NCBI GenBank assembly: GCA_944325175.1
Contig: CALUYZ010000001.1
Span: 1-64,000 of the forward strand
Direction of reading: 5' to 3'
Source: Candidatus Gastranaerophilales bacterium
Lineage (GTDB): Bacteria > Cyanobacteriota > Vampirovibrionia > Gastranaerophilales > Gastranaerophilaceae
DNA: 64,000 bases
Below the pieces are notes generated by a model. It was given only the letters and a program-made list of their open reading frames with translations. It made no database searches and had not been told where the DNA came from. Positions within the stretch are counted from its first letter, which is position 1; each line of letters starts with the position of its first letter. The position numbers were made by a program, and so were the translations under genes. Shown here in pieces: positions 9,531-18,533 of the stretch.

Positions 9531-10514
9531 ATGCCCTCTTTAAGAGAAACAAAAGACAGAATACAAAGTGTTAAGAATACTCAAAAAATAACACGTGCAA
9601 TGAAAATGGTGGCAGCTGCCAAAGTTAAAAAAGCGGAAAATGCCGTTAAACTTTCTCGCCCTTTTTCTATTGAACTTGTTAAAACCTTTATTGAAATATA
9701 TTCTGCCATTGAAGATAAAAAATTTGAAACAATAAAATCGGCAAATCCGCTTGATAATTACCCCGTTTTATTAAAAGCCCGTCCGATTAAAACATTGGGG
9801 CTTGTTATAATTTCATCCAACAAGGGCTTAGCAGGCGCATATACGGCAAACCTTTTAAGATTTGCAGAAAAGGAAATAAAAAAAGCAAATGATGAAAATA
9901 TAAAAGTTGAAGTTTTTCTTGTCGGACAAAAAGCAGAAGCAGGGTTAAAAACACTTTTATCTCAGTATGATTTTGAAATAAAAGAAGTTTATACAGGCGT
10001 TTTGGATGATATTAACGCAAGCTCGGCTAAAATTGTGGCATCTGATTTAGCAGAAGAATATGTTAATCATAGAATTGATAAAATTGAACTCATCACAACA
10101 AGATATATTAATATGATGAAATATAAAGTGGAAGCTTGGACACTTTTACCTGTTTTTGGGCTAAATTCTGATGAAGTAAGGACATTTTCAAAAGAAGAAT
10201 TTAACAAAGAAAACAACATTAACTATAAAGCATTTTTTGATGATGAAAACAAAAATTTTCAAGCTCAAATTTTTGAACCAAACCAAAAAGTTTTACTTCA
10301 AAAAATAGTTCCAATGTATATTACAAACACAATTTTTCAAGCAATATTAGAAGCTCAAGCATCTGAATTAGCATCCAGAATGACTGCTATGAGTGCTGCT
10401 ACAAATAATGCAGATGAAATTATCAATCATCTTACCATTGAATACAATAAAGCAAGACAAAATGCCATAACTCAAGAAATAACGGAAGTTATTTCAGGCA
10501 GCTTGAATAAATAA
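9531..10514 (+). CDS. atpG: ATP synthase F1 subunit gamma
   Basis: Central rotor shaft. The N-terminal helix RETKDRIQSVKNTQKITRAM and the C-terminal helix ASRMTAMSAATNNADEII form the coiled coil of the shaft. At 327 residues it is somewhat longer than most bacterial gammas (280-315), with extra sequence around residues 50-80 and 220-255. The redox-regulatory cysteine pair of chloroplast gamma is not present. It is the last gene of the ATP synthase operon; 110 bp separate it from the flagellar cluster. Confidence 0.95.
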   Translation: MPSLRETKDRIQSVKNTQKITRAMKMVAAAKVKKAENAVKLSRPFSIELVKTFIEIYSAIEDKKFETIKSANPLDNYPVLLKARPIKTLGLVIISSNKGLAGAYTANLLRFAEKEIKKANDENIKVEVFLVGQKAEAGLKTLLSQYDFEIKEVYTGVLDDINASSAKIVASDLAEEYVNHRIDKIELITTRYINMMKYKVEAWTLLPVFGLNSDEVRTFSKEEFNKENNINYKAFFDDENKNFQAQIFEPNQKVLLQKIVPMYITNTIFQAILEAQASELASRMTAMSAATNNADEIINHLTIEYNKARQNAITQEITEVISGSLNK

Positions 10515-10623
10515 TTTTTTATACACCTTTTATATGATTTTTTTGACTTTTCCTCTATTTTCATTAAACAAAATAGGGAATAATCCCGTAAAATAATAAT
10601 GTACCCATATAAAAACGGTTATT

Positions 10624-11091
10624 ATGCCATTTAGATACAGACTCCAAAAATTCCTTGAAATAAGAATAAAAGAAAAGGAAGCACAATTAAAGGTTGTTCA
10701 AGAGGCACAAAACGCCGTTGTTGCCGTTGAAAAAAAGATACAAGAAAACAACAAAAATATAAACGATACAAGGCTAAATATGAGAAAATCAGACCCAAGA
10801 ATGTATGACGGGTTTGATAAATTCTTAAAACATTTGTATGAAATAGGCGAAAAACTTGAACAAGAAAAAATAGAAGCAGAAAAAAGACTTCAAAAAGAGC
10901 TTGAAATTCTAAAGGAAAAAGAACAAAAGGTAAACGTTTTAGAAAAACACAAAGAACATAAAAAAGAAGAATATCTATACGAAGAAAAAATGGCAGAATT
11001 AAAAAATCTGAATGAAATAGGCTCGCAAAAACATTTTATCCGCCAAAGAGAAAATAAAGAACAAGAAGAAATTGAACAAAATGAACATTAA
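10624..11091 (+). CDS. fliJ: FliJ-like flagellar export chaperone
   Basis: A 155-residue, almost wholly coiled-coil protein. The opening FRYRLQKFLEIRIKEKEAQL is typical of FliJ, which couples export ATPase FliI to the export gate. Sequence identity in this family is low, so the call relies on the N-terminal pattern, length and position: the next two genes look like a hook-length protein and a hook/rod protein. Its 3' end overlaps the next gene's start by 11 bases. Confidence 0.65.
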   Translation: MPFRYRLQKFLEIRIKEKEAQLKVVQEAQNAVVAVEKKIQENNKNINDTRLNMRKSDPRMYDGFDKFLKHLYEIGEKLEQEKIEAEKRLQKELEILKEKEQKVNVLEKHKEHKKEEYLYEEKMAELKNLNEIGSQKHFIRQRENKEQEEIEQNEH

Positions 11092-11755
11092 TGAAACAGA
11101 AAAATTAAAAGGTAATATCGAAACAACATCAAGTTTAAATTCATCTCAAATTACACCGCTAAAAGAGGTAACCTTTCAGGACGAATTAAGCAAATTAACC
11201 CAAAAAAAGGCTGAACTTGGAATGGTTGATTTTTCCCAATTTATAGCATTAGGGCAAACAAGTTTTTCAAGCTTTCAATACAGCCCCAATATGACAGACA
11301 GTTTAGTTAATGAAACCTTAAATGTCGGTGAAACATATAAATATGACACAAAAAAAATTGAAAATGTTGATGCAATGTTTTTCTTAAACGCTGCAACCAA
11401 CAACGGCACAATAAACATTAAAATGAACGATGAAACAAGCGTTATAGATGCAACAAACTATAAAACCATGGAAGTTTCCAAAACCTTGGGTGATTTAATT
11501 ACAAAATCAATGGAAACAAATAAATCCGTAAGGCTTGATTTTGATGACCACGTTACAGTAATTTTAAAAGTTGCAAAAGACGGCAGAATTGATACAACTT
11601 TTATTCCTCAAGATAAACAAGTTGAACAGTATTTAAAAAACAATATAGATTACTTAAAAGTAAGGTTTGATGAACAAAATATTGCCTATTCAAATATAAG
11701 CTACAAGCCATACAGGCAAAATAGAAACAACAACAAGCAAGGAGATAAACAATGA
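11081..11755 (+). CDS. FliK-like hook-length control protein (tentative)
   Basis: A 224-residue protein with a polar, Ser/Thr/Asn-rich first half and a compact C-terminal part (about 145-210: LDFDDHVTVILKV, YLKNNIDYLKVRFDEQNI). This ending recalls the FliK C-terminal domain, in which a two-strand segment is followed by a helix and an NI motif. The placement between fliJ-like and hook/rod genes is that of fliK in many flagellar operons. The ATG at 11081 is used; the in-frame TTG at 11072 is less likely. The function is inferred mainly from position. Confidence 0.45.
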   Translation: MNINETEKLKGNIETTSSLNSSQITPLKEVTFQDELSKLTQKKAELGMVDFSQFIALGQTSFSSFQYSPNMTDSLVNETLNVGETYKYDTKKIENVDAMFFLNAATNNGTINIKMNDETSVIDATNYKTMEVSKTLGDLITKSMETNKSVRLDFDDHVTVILKVAKDGRIDTTFIPQDKQVEQYLKNNIDYLKVRFDEQNIAYSNISYKPYRQNRNNNKQGDKQ

Positions 11756-12585
11756 ACGACGCTTACGTTAACGCTATGAATACTCAAAAAGCAAGTATAA
11801 GCTGGATGGATTCTGTTACAGAAAACCTTGCAAATATCTACACCCCTGGGTATAGAGAAAACAAAGTTAATTTTAAAACATTTTTAGATAGCATATCTTG
11901 TGACGGTTTTTTAAAAAATACCGATCAAGGTAAAGCAATCCCAGGAACCTCAAACGAAAACGTTTACCTTGAAGGGCAAGGATATTTTGTTGTAAGAAAC
12001 GATGAAGGAAGAATTGCCTACACAAGGCTCGGTGAATTTAAGTTTGATGAAAACGGCGTTTATAAAAGCCCTGATGGTTCAACCGTTCAAGGCTACATTA
12101 TGAACGAAAAAGGCGAAATTATGTCAGGCACAAAATCTTTAGATAAAGAAGAATATAATAGAATTTTATCTGAAGGGGGTTCATTAAATATTCCGACAAC
12201 AGAAATTAAACTTTGGGTTGACCCTGACAATGGTAAATACTTAGGAAAATACGATGAATTTGAAATAAAAGGAGATGGCATTTTATACGGCAAGGCAAAT
12301 AACGGGCAAGAATCTTCTCCGTTATTTAAACTTGCCATAATGAATTTTCACAATCCGCAGGAATTGTTTCAATATAAAGACGGCATGTTTGTTGAAACAG
12401 AGGCTTCAGGCAGACCCGTAATTGGCAGAGGCGAGGTTAGAAGCGGTCTTATCGAGCTTTCAAACGTAGATTTTAAGGCTAATATTACATACTACCAACA
12501 GGCAAAACTTCAAATGGATTTAGCCAAAAACATCATGTCAAGCTATAAAGATTTACTTGAAAATGCAATTTCTCTTATGAGCTGA
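11752..12585 (+). CDS. Flagellar hook/rod protein of the FlgE/FlgF/FlgG family
   Basis: The N-terminal rod motif reads NAMNTQKASISWM, followed by TENLANIYTPGYRENKVNF (about residues 20-45), the hallmark SDN-type motif of axial proteins. LEGQGYFVV and YTRLGEFKFDENG match the FlgG/FlgF core. The C-terminal helix (YYQQAKLQMDLAKNIMSSYKD) completes the coiled coil. At 277 residues it is near FlgF and FlgG and short for a hook protein. Which axial protein it is cannot be decided from this gene alone. Its start overlaps the previous stop as ATGA. Confidence 0.82.
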   Translation: MNDAYVNAMNTQKASISWMDSVTENLANIYTPGYRENKVNFKTFLDSISCDGFLKNTDQGKAIPGTSNENVYLEGQGYFVVRNDEGRIAYTRLGEFKFDENGVYKSPDGSTVQGYIMNEKGEIMSGTKSLDKEEYNRILSEGGSLNIPTTEIKLWVDPDNGKYLGKYDEFEIKGDGILYGKANNGQESSPLFKLAIMNFHNPQELFQYKDGMFVETEASGRPVIGRGEVRSGLIELSNVDFKANITYYQQAKLQMDLAKNIMSSYKDLLENAISLMS

Positions 12586-12654
12586 TTTTTTGACTTTTTA
12601 ATTCAAGATGCCATAATGTCCTTAACTGGATATTAAGAAGGAAAAAGATTGCCT

Positions 12655-13353
12655 ATGAAGAAAAAAACATTATTTTTAGCCTCACTATTATTATTTACCT
12701 CAACATTGCCAACTTTTGCAATAACAGAGCCGCCATACAACAAAGAACTTCCAAAAGGCGGCATACAAGAAGCCCCTTTAAGAGAAGACATATATATCGA
12801 TAATGACACATATAAGCTTTATAAAAAAGTAAGCAAAGAAGACAAAATAATCGAAGCGCTTGAAACCATGAAAGGAAGTTTGGGCGACTATTCAAGACGT
12901 GCAATTTTAGGGGAAAACCTTACAGGGCGCCCAATTAAAGTTGAATTTAGAGATTTAAGCCTTTTAAATGAAGCATACAAAGATTTTGACGCTCTCGGGT
13001 GGAAACAAAAAAATCAACTTTATATTTTTATAAATCAAAAACATTTTGATGCCCCAAAAGAGGCGCTTGCTGCGGTTTTATCCCATGAAGCAATTCATCA
13101 GGATGAATTAAATTCAATTAATGAAGAAACTTATTGCTGGACATTAGAAGCTGCTGTTTGGAACGATTTCACCGAAAAAAATCCAACACTGGAAAATATA
13201 AACCACCCGCTTGTCGTTCGTGAAAATACAATCAAAAGGCTTTTTATAAAAGGCGACTATACAGATAAATACATAAGAAAATCCGTTATGTCAAATGCGG
13301 GCTATCAAACCCTTCCTTCTCGTTCCCCGGGGTTTGAGGATGAAAATTTATAA
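12655..13353 (+). CDS. Secreted zincin-like putative metalloprotease
   Basis: A signal peptide (KKKTLFLASLLLFTSTLPTFA) is followed by a mature part of about 210 residues. HEAIH (near residue 145, in LSHEAIHQDE) fits the zinc-binding HExxH pattern, and a glutamate in NEETYCW some 12 residues later could be the third ligand. No close family is recognised, so the enzyme activity is a prediction. The ATG at 12655 is chosen over an in-frame TTG six bases earlier; GAAGGAAAAAG precedes it. The mature protein would act in the periplasm or outside the cell. Confidence 0.55.
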   Translation: MKKKTLFLASLLLFTSTLPTFAITEPPYNKELPKGGIQEAPLREDIYIDNDTYKLYKKVSKEDKIIEALETMKGSLGDYSRRAILGENLTGRPIKVEFRDLSLLNEAYKDFDALGWKQKNQLYIFINQKHFDAPKEALAAVLSHEAIHQDELNSINEETYCWTLEAAVWNDFTEKNPTLENINHPLVVRENTIKRLFIKGDYTDKYIRKSVMSNAGYQTLPSRSPGFEDENL

Positions 13354-13360
13354 AAATGTT

Positions 13361-13386
13361 TATGGCGGTAAAATTTTACCGCCATA
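13361..13386. terminator. Perfect 26-bp palindrome after the zincin gene
   Basis: TATGGCGGTAAAA is followed directly by its reverse complement. No long T run follows on either strand, so termination would be weak; the position after a stop codon supports the call. Confidence 0.5.
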
Positions 13387-13470
13387 ATTGATATATTTAG
13401 TGTAATTTTTTTAAAAAAAATATTAAATTGGGTAAAATGCTGTATCATAATAATATTCAAGAGGTTTAAG

Positions 13471-14130
13471 ATGCAAGCACCTATAAAAGAAATTTTTGAA
13501 TCAATCCAAGGCGAGGGAATTTTAGCAGGATATAAACAGATTTTTGTAAGGTTTACAGGATGCAACCTTAATTGCGCCTTTTGTGATACAGATTTTCTTA
13601 AAGATGAAAAAACCCTACATCTTAAAGAAGAAGAGCTTTTTGACAAAGTAAGAAGATACGATGCAGAATCAATAAGCCTGACAGGCGGCGAGCCTTTATT
13701 GCATCATCAATTCATTAAGTCTTTTTTAACAAAATACAAAAAATATTTAAAAAAAGAAATTTATCTGGAAACAAACGGCACATTATATAACGAACTTAAA
13801 GAAGTTATAAATTTAGTTGATGTTGTTGCAATGGATGTTAAATTGCCTTCTGCTACGGGTGATATTGAACATTTTGAAGATAACGAAAAATTTTTAAATA
13901 TTGCATCTTCTTTAGCAACTTTTATGAAGGTTGTTTTCGATTCAAAAATAGATGATGATGAAATTGATATTTGCACAATTCTTGCAAAAAAATATAATAT
14001 TCCGATTGTACTTCAACCAAAAATGCCGCTTGATAATGCGGATTATTTTGAAATTTACAACAAATTTTTTGCACAATTTAAAGATGTAAGGTTAATTCCT
14101 CAAATGCATAAATTTTTAAATCTTCAATAA
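13471..14130 (+). CDS. queE: 7-carboxy-7-deazaguanine synthase (radical SAM)
   Basis: Converts 6-carboxytetrahydropterin to 7-carboxy-7-deazaguanine on the way to queuosine in tRNA. The opening FESIQGEG and the radical-SAM cluster motif CNLNCAFC (about residues 31-38, CxxxCxxC) are typical of QueE, as are SLTGGEPLLH and YLETNGT. The 219 residues are complete. No preQ1 riboswitch could be found in the 117 bp upstream. The 3' 370 bases are duplicated exactly just downstream (see 13761-14744). Confidence 0.93.
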   Translation: MQAPIKEIFESIQGEGILAGYKQIFVRFTGCNLNCAFCDTDFLKDEKTLHLKEEELFDKVRRYDAESISLTGGEPLLHHQFIKSFLTKYKKYLKKEIYLETNGTLYNELKEVINLVDVVAMDVKLPSATGDIEHFEDNEKFLNIASSLATFMKVVFDSKIDDDEIDICTILAKKYNIPIVLQPKMPLDNADYFEIYNKFFAQFKDVRLIPQMHKFLNLQ

Positions 14131-14744
14131 TTAAAAGCGCCCACATACATAAATTTTTAAATAATATTTACTTTTGCAAAAATGATATATATCTTGCGCC
14201 TTAACCAAAATGCCGCTTGATAATGCGGATTATTTTGAGGTGTATTAATATTTTATCTGGAAACAAACGGCACATTATATAACGAACTTAAAGAAGTTAT
14301 AAATTTAGTTGATGTTGTTGCAATGGATGTTAAATTGCCTTCTGCTACGGGTGATATTGAACATTTTGAAGATAACGAAAAATTTTTAAATATTGCATCT
14401 TCTTTAGCAACTTTTATGAAGGTTGTTTTCGATTCAAAAATAGATGATGATGAAATTGATATTTGCACAATTCTTGCAAAAAAATATAATATTCCGATTG
14501 TACTTCAACCAAAAATGCCGCTTGATAATGCGGATTATTTTGAAATTTACAACAAATTTTTTGCACAATTTAAAGATGTAAGGTTAATTCCTCAAATGCA
14601 TAAATTTTTAAATCTTCAATAATTAAAAGCGCCCACATACATAAATTTTTAAATAATATTTACTTTTGCAAAAATGATATATATCTTGCGCCTTAACCAA
14701 AATGCCGCTTGATAATGCGGATTATTTTGAGGTGTATTAATAAT
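13761..14744. repeat. Exact tandem duplication, 492-bp unit, covering the 3' end of queE
   Basis: Bases 13761-14252 recur as 14253-14744 with no difference that I can see. The unit holds the last 370 bases of queE and 122 bases of spacer. The spacer itself ends in a partial copy of queE coding sequence (about 36 bases, AACCAAAATGCCGC and onward, a copy of 14017-14053). Both queE and the facing nadC remain intact. Confidence 0.9.
14253..14622 (+). pseudogene. Truncated second copy of the queE 3' end
   Basis: This copy lacks the start codon and the radical-SAM cysteines, so it cannot encode a working enzyme. An internal ATG at 14323 would give a 99-residue peptide identical to the QueE C-terminus, but no ribosome binding site is evident. 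Confidence 0.85.
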
Positions 14745-15601
14745 TAAAGATAATCAAACCCTAAATCTATTGCAGATGCTTTTGTTATAATTGCGCTTGA
14801 ACTTATAACATCCACACCTGTTTTTGCAAGCTCAGGCAAAGTTTCCAGTTTTACATTACCTGAAATTTCAACTATGGCGCGCTTATCTATAAATTCTGTG
14901 CATTTTTTAATTTCATCTAACGACATATTATCAAGCATGATAATATCAACTTTGGCTTCAAGCGCCTCTTTAACCTGTTCAAATTTATCACATTCAACTT
15001 CAATTTTATGAGCGTGAGAGTTAAATTCTTTTACCTTTTGAACGGCTTCTTTAATATTACCGCCAAGAAGCGCTATGTGGTTATCTTTTAGCATTATACA
15101 ATCGCATAAATTAAACCTGTGCAAGGTAGCGCCGCCTATTGCAGCTGAATATTTTTCAAACATTCTGAAATTTGGCGTGTTTTTTCTTGTATCTGCCATT
15201 TTAACGCCATAAGGTGCTAAAATGTCGACGAATTTTTTTGTATAGGTTGCAATACCTGACATTCTTTGAACAAAATTGAGAGCAAGCCTTTCACCTGTTA
15301 AGACGTATCTCGGGAAGCCTTTTATTTTTGCTAAGATGTCGCCTTTTTTCATCTCGTCGCCGTCATTTACAAAAAATTCAACCTCAACTTTTCCGTTTGA
15401 TAAAACATCAAAAACAATTTCAAAAACTTCTCTGCCGCAAAAAATGCCGTCTTGCCTTGTTCTTAAATTAACTTCAAAAATTTCATCACCTTTAAGGTGG
15501 GCGCAAACGTAATCGGTTGAAATATCGCCATAGCCTATATCTTCTTTTAGGGCTTCTTTTACATAATCTCTTACTATAAAATCATTTAACAGAAATTTCA
15601 T
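14744..15601 (-). CDS. nadC: Nicotinate-nucleotide pyrophosphorylase
   Basis: Quinolinate phosphoribosyltransferase: joins quinolinate and PRPP to nicotinate mononucleotide, CO2 and PPi in de novo NAD synthesis. LKEDIGYGDIST near the N-terminus, TRKNTPNFR (PRPP/quinolinate arginines, about 137-145), KDNHIALLGG and IEVECD, IMLDNMS are all present. The 285 residues are normal. Its start lies inside the 3' end of nadB (20-bp overlap), so the two are translated together. Confidence 0.96.
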   Translation of the reverse strand: MKFLLNDFIVRDYVKEALKEDIGYGDISTDYVCAHLKGDEIFEVNLRTRQDGIFCGREVFEIVFDVLSNGKVEVEFFVNDGDEMKKGDILAKIKGFPRYVLTGERLALNFVQRMSGIATYTKKFVDILAPYGVKMADTRKNTPNFRMFEKYSAAIGGATLHRFNLCDCIMLKDNHIALLGGNIKEAVQKVKEFNSHAHKIEVECDKFEQVKEALEAKVDIIMLDNMSLDEIKKCTEFIDKRAIVEISGNVKLETLPELAKTGVDVISSSAIITKASAIDLGFDYL

Positions 15602-17192
15602 CGTTTACAATACCTCTATTTTCAACCGTTTCATCTATATTTGTATATGTGTCGGACCTAAAATGCGCCCCAACAGATGTTCTTCTTTCAATCGCAGAAT
15701 TTATGATAATTTCTGCAACACCCAGCATATTTCTTATTTCATAGGAATTAAAATCAGAAAATACCTGTTTTTTGCCAATAACTTGTTTAATTTCTTCAAG
15801 CTCATACAGTCCTTTTCTTAAAAGAACCTCGCTTCTTAATATGCCGGCATAATTCCACATTATATTTTTAATTTTATTTTTAATTAAATCTGCATCTTCA
15901 ATATATGATGAATCTTGTTCTTCATACATTGAAATAACATTTTTGATTTTTTCGTCATAATTTTTAGGTGCAGTTAAATCTTTATAACTGAGATTATCAT
16001 AAAGCCCCATAGCAGAAACAACACATTCCAATAAAGAATTGGATGCCAATCTGTTGGCGCCATGAAGCCCTGTTCTTGCACATTCGCCTATTGCATATAA
16101 ATTTTTAATATTGGTTTCAAAATCGAGATTAACTTTTATGCCGCCCATTAAATAATGACAAGCAGGCGAAACGGGAATTAGTTTTTTGTTTAAATCTATT
16201 CCAAAATCTTCACAATATTTTGTTATTGAAGGAAACCTTTTTTTAAATTTTTCAACGCCTATATCGGTAATATCAAGATAAACACACTCTTCGTTTGTTT
16301 GTTTTAATTCATCATAAATTGCCCTTGCAACAACATCTCTTGGTGCAAGTTCGCCCATTTTGTCATATTTTAGAATAAATCTTTCGCCGTTTTTATCTAC
16401 AAGCTTTGCGCCCTCTCCTCTTACGGCTTCTGACACTAAGGGCATTGTTGTTTCATTTTTAACACTTAGAGCTGTCGGGTGGAATTGAACAAATTCCATA
16501 TCGGCAATTTCTGCCCCTATTTGTTTTGCAAGGTAGATGCCATCGCCTGTTGCAGGCGGTCTGCTTGTTGAATATTTATATAATTGCCCTATACCGCCTG
16601 TTGCAATGACAACGGCATTAGAAAGAATGGCTTCAAATTCGCCTTCTCTTTCATTGAAAGTGATAACACCTTTTACCGTGTTGAATTTATCCGCCAAAAG
16701 CTGAACAGCCATTGTGTGTTCATAAATTTCAACTTCTTTTGCTTTATTAACCTTTTCTATAAGGGCATTTTCTATTGATTCGCCCGTTTTATCTTTGGTG
16801 TGAAGAATTCTGGGTAGGCTATGAGCTGCTTCCAGTGCAAAATCAAAGGAACCGTCTTCTTTTTTATCGAATTTAACTCCGGCATTTATAAGCCCCCTTA
16901 TTGCAAGAGCGGAATATTCAGAAACATATTTAACCGCATTAAAATCGTTTAAACCGGCACCGGCTTTAACTGTGTCAAATACGTGGGAACTTATTGAATC
17001 TGCTTTATTGACATCAGGCATAACGGCAACAATGCCGCCTTGTGCAAGCTTAGAATTACATTCGTTCGTTTCGCATTTTGTTATAACCAAAACGCCGTCT
17101 TTGTTGTTTTTGCTTTTTGCTAACTTGTGTGCTAAATATAACCCTGATATACCTGAACCAATAATGACTACAGAATATTTTGAATATTTCAT
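15582..17192 (-). CDS. nadB: L-aspartate oxidase
   Basis: FAD enzyme that oxidises L-aspartate to iminoaspartate, the first step of de novo NAD synthesis. The dinucleotide fold GSGISGLYLAHKLA lies at residues 12-25. The signatures SKLAQGGI, FHPTAL, RGEGAKLVD and GANRLASNSLLECVV fit NadB rather than a succinate dehydrogenase flavoprotein. At 536 residues it is complete. AAGGT precedes the start. nadA, which supplies the next step, is not in the window. Confidence 0.95.
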   Translation of the reverse strand: MKYSKYSVVIIGSGISGLYLAHKLAKSKNNKDGVLVITKCETNECNSKLAQGGIVAVMPDVNKADSISSHVFDTVKAGAGLNDFNAVKYVSEYSALAIRGLINAGVKFDKKEDGSFDFALEAAHSLPRILHTKDKTGESIENALIEKVNKAKEVEIYEHTMAVQLLADKFNTVKGVITFNEREGEFEAILSNAVVIATGGIGQLYKYSTSRPPATGDGIYLAKQIGAEIADMEFVQFHPTALSVKNETTMPLVSEAVRGEGAKLVDKNGERFILKYDKMGELAPRDVVARAIYDELKQTNEECVYLDITDIGVEKFKKRFPSITKYCEDFGIDLNKKLIPVSPACHYLMGGIKVNLDFETNIKNLYAIGECARTGLHGANRLASNSLLECVVSAMGLYDNLSYKDLTAPKNYDEKIKNVISMYEEQDSSYIEDADLIKNKIKNIMWNYAGILRSEVLLRKGLYELEEIKQVIGKKQVFSDFNSYEIRNMLGVAEIIINSAIERRTSVGAHFRSDTYTNIDETVENRGIVNDEISVK

Positions 17193-17268
17193 TTTATACC
17201 TTGTTAGTTTTTACCTATTATAATTTTATTACAAATAAAATGTGGTTTTATTTTTTTTAATAAAACTT

Positions 17269-18057
17269 TTATATTTTATCTAAAATTCCCAAATTTTCTT
17301 TTTTTATAACATCAAAGCCGCTAACTCCTGCACCAAAAAGAGCAAAATCGTATCCTACAGGGTCATCCGAGTTAAATTCTTTTAATTTTTCGGTTAATTC
17401 AACCGCCGCTTTCATATCATTTTGTTTTCTTTTTAATAAATTTAATTTTCTTGAAACATTGCCCACATGTACATCTAGTGGAATTATTAAATTTTTTGGC
17501 TCGATAAAATTCCACAAGTTTAAATCTACAGGCGGTTTTCTAACCATCCACCTTAAAAACATGTTTAATCTTTTGTTGGCGCCATTTTTGTTTGGATTTG
17601 AGAGCATGAAAGAAAAACCTTGCGAGTTTATAAAATATTTTGATTTTTCAAACTCGTTGTATACGTTTTTTAAAATATCACCTGCATTGCTGCTTCTTTT
17701 TTCGTAAAAAATATCGCCCAAACTCATTCCTTTTTTTAATTTTTCAGATAACAAAAAACATAGCGCTTTTATATCGTCCGGTTTATAAAAACGATACAAA
17801 AAACCGTTAAGTTTATCTTCGTTTTTTTCAATATTTAAAATAAATTCATAAGGGTTATGATTCATTATTTCAAATAAAATGTTTAATTTTTGAATAAAAA
17901 CTTCTCTTTTTCCAAAAGCAAATAAAGAAACAATAAACCCAAAAAGCTCGGCATTTTTTATGTCATCTTTAAATAAATGCACAAATTTGACAGGGTCTTG
18001 TTTTATAAAATCTTTTGTTTCATATTTTTTTCTTAAATAATCAAGATATTCTTTCAT
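17269..18057 (-). CDS. TIGR02757-like conserved protein of unknown function
   Basis: The 262 residues carry the family's C-terminal block: FLRWMVRKPPVDLNLW, then IPLDVHVGNVSRKL, KRKQNDMKAAVELTEKL and DDPVGYDFALFGAGVSG. The arrangement of helices resembles the HhH-GPD DNA glycosylase fold, and LDVHVGNV corresponds to the helix-hairpin segment, but the biochemical role is not established. It is the gene upstream of nadB on the same strand, with a 76-bp gap. Confidence 0.75.
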   Translation of the reverse strand: MKEYLDYLRKKYETKDFIKQDPVKFVHLFKDDIKNAELFGFIVSLFAFGKREVFIQKLNILFEIMNHNPYEFILNIEKNEDKLNGFLYRFYKPDDIKALCFLLSEKLKKGMSLGDIFYEKRSSNAGDILKNVYNEFEKSKYFINSQGFSFMLSNPNKNGANKRLNMFLRWMVRKPPVDLNLWNFIEPKNLIIPLDVHVGNVSRKLNLLKRKQNDMKAAVELTEKLKEFNSDDPVGYDFALFGAGVSGFDVIKKENLGILDKI

Positions 18058-18093
18058 AATAATATTAAATCATAAAACCGTAATATAAAAAAA

Positions 18094-18120
18094 TACACCA
18101 AAATCAGCCATTTTGATGCA
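18094..18120 (-). terminator. Hairpin terminator after the small LuxR-type gene
   Basis: On the minus strand an 11-bp stem (TGCATCAAAAT pairing with ATTTTGGTGTA, two G-T pairs) is followed by seven T. It sits about 50 bases after the stop at 18170. It resembles the arms of the invertible segments, but no partner arm exists nearby. Confidence 0.6.
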
Positions 18121-18169
18121 TTTTATTTTTTTAAGGTGAGATTAAGATATTTGCTGCAAATTAATTCTG

Positions 18170-18400
18170 CTATAAATCAAGTTCTTTTATTGCTTTTATA
18201 ACGGCAAACATTCTTGATTGCACGTTTAATTTTGTTAAAATCGCACTAACATGCGCTTTTGATGTATGCGATGAAATATGCAAAAATTCTGCAATTTCCC
18301 TGTTTGATAAGCCTTTTATAACAAGATTTAATACTTCCAATTCTCTTTTCGTAAGCCCATGGAAACTTTTTGAGTTCTCAAGCTCTAATACACTATCCAT
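18170..18400 (-). CDS. Small stand-alone LuxR-type DNA-binding protein
   Basis: About 76 residues consisting almost only of a LuxR/GerE helix-turn-helix: LTKRELEVLNLVIKGLSNRE, then IAEFLHISSHTSKAHVSAIL. No receiver or ligand domain precedes it, so it may act as a dimerising repressor or activator controlled by its own level, as GerE does. The ATG at 18400 has GGGAAAG upstream; an in-frame ATG at 18430 would add ten residues. Targets are unknown. Confidence 0.75.
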   Translation of the reverse strand: MDSVLELENSKSFHGLTKRELEVLNLVIKGLSNREIAEFLHISSHTSKAHVSAILTKLNVQSRMFAVIKAIKELDL

Positions 18401-18500
18401 ATTTTCTTTCCCTTTATTTATTAATTCCATTCAGATTTGAATTAATATTATAATATTGAGAAATTATAAGTAACTGGTCACATTACCGGTTTTTACGGAT

Positions 18501-18528
18501 TAAAAAAAGCGCCTTTTTAAGGCGCTTT
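18501..18528 (-). terminator. Intrinsic terminator of aspS
   Basis: On the minus strand, stem AAAGCGCC / GGCGCTTT with a short A-rich loop, followed by seven T, beginning six bases after the aspS stop codon. Confidence 0.85.
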
Positions 18529-18533
18529 GTATT

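Noticed and set aside
13387-13470. preQ1 riboswitch before queE
   Set aside because: The short CCC-containing pseudoknot and A-rich tail are not present.
18094-18120. 27-bp arm-like sequence resembling the inverted arms of the promoter segments
   Set aside because: No partner within several hundred bases and no TTGAAC-17-TATATT promoter beside it; on the minus strand it fits a simple terminator of the LuxR-type gene.
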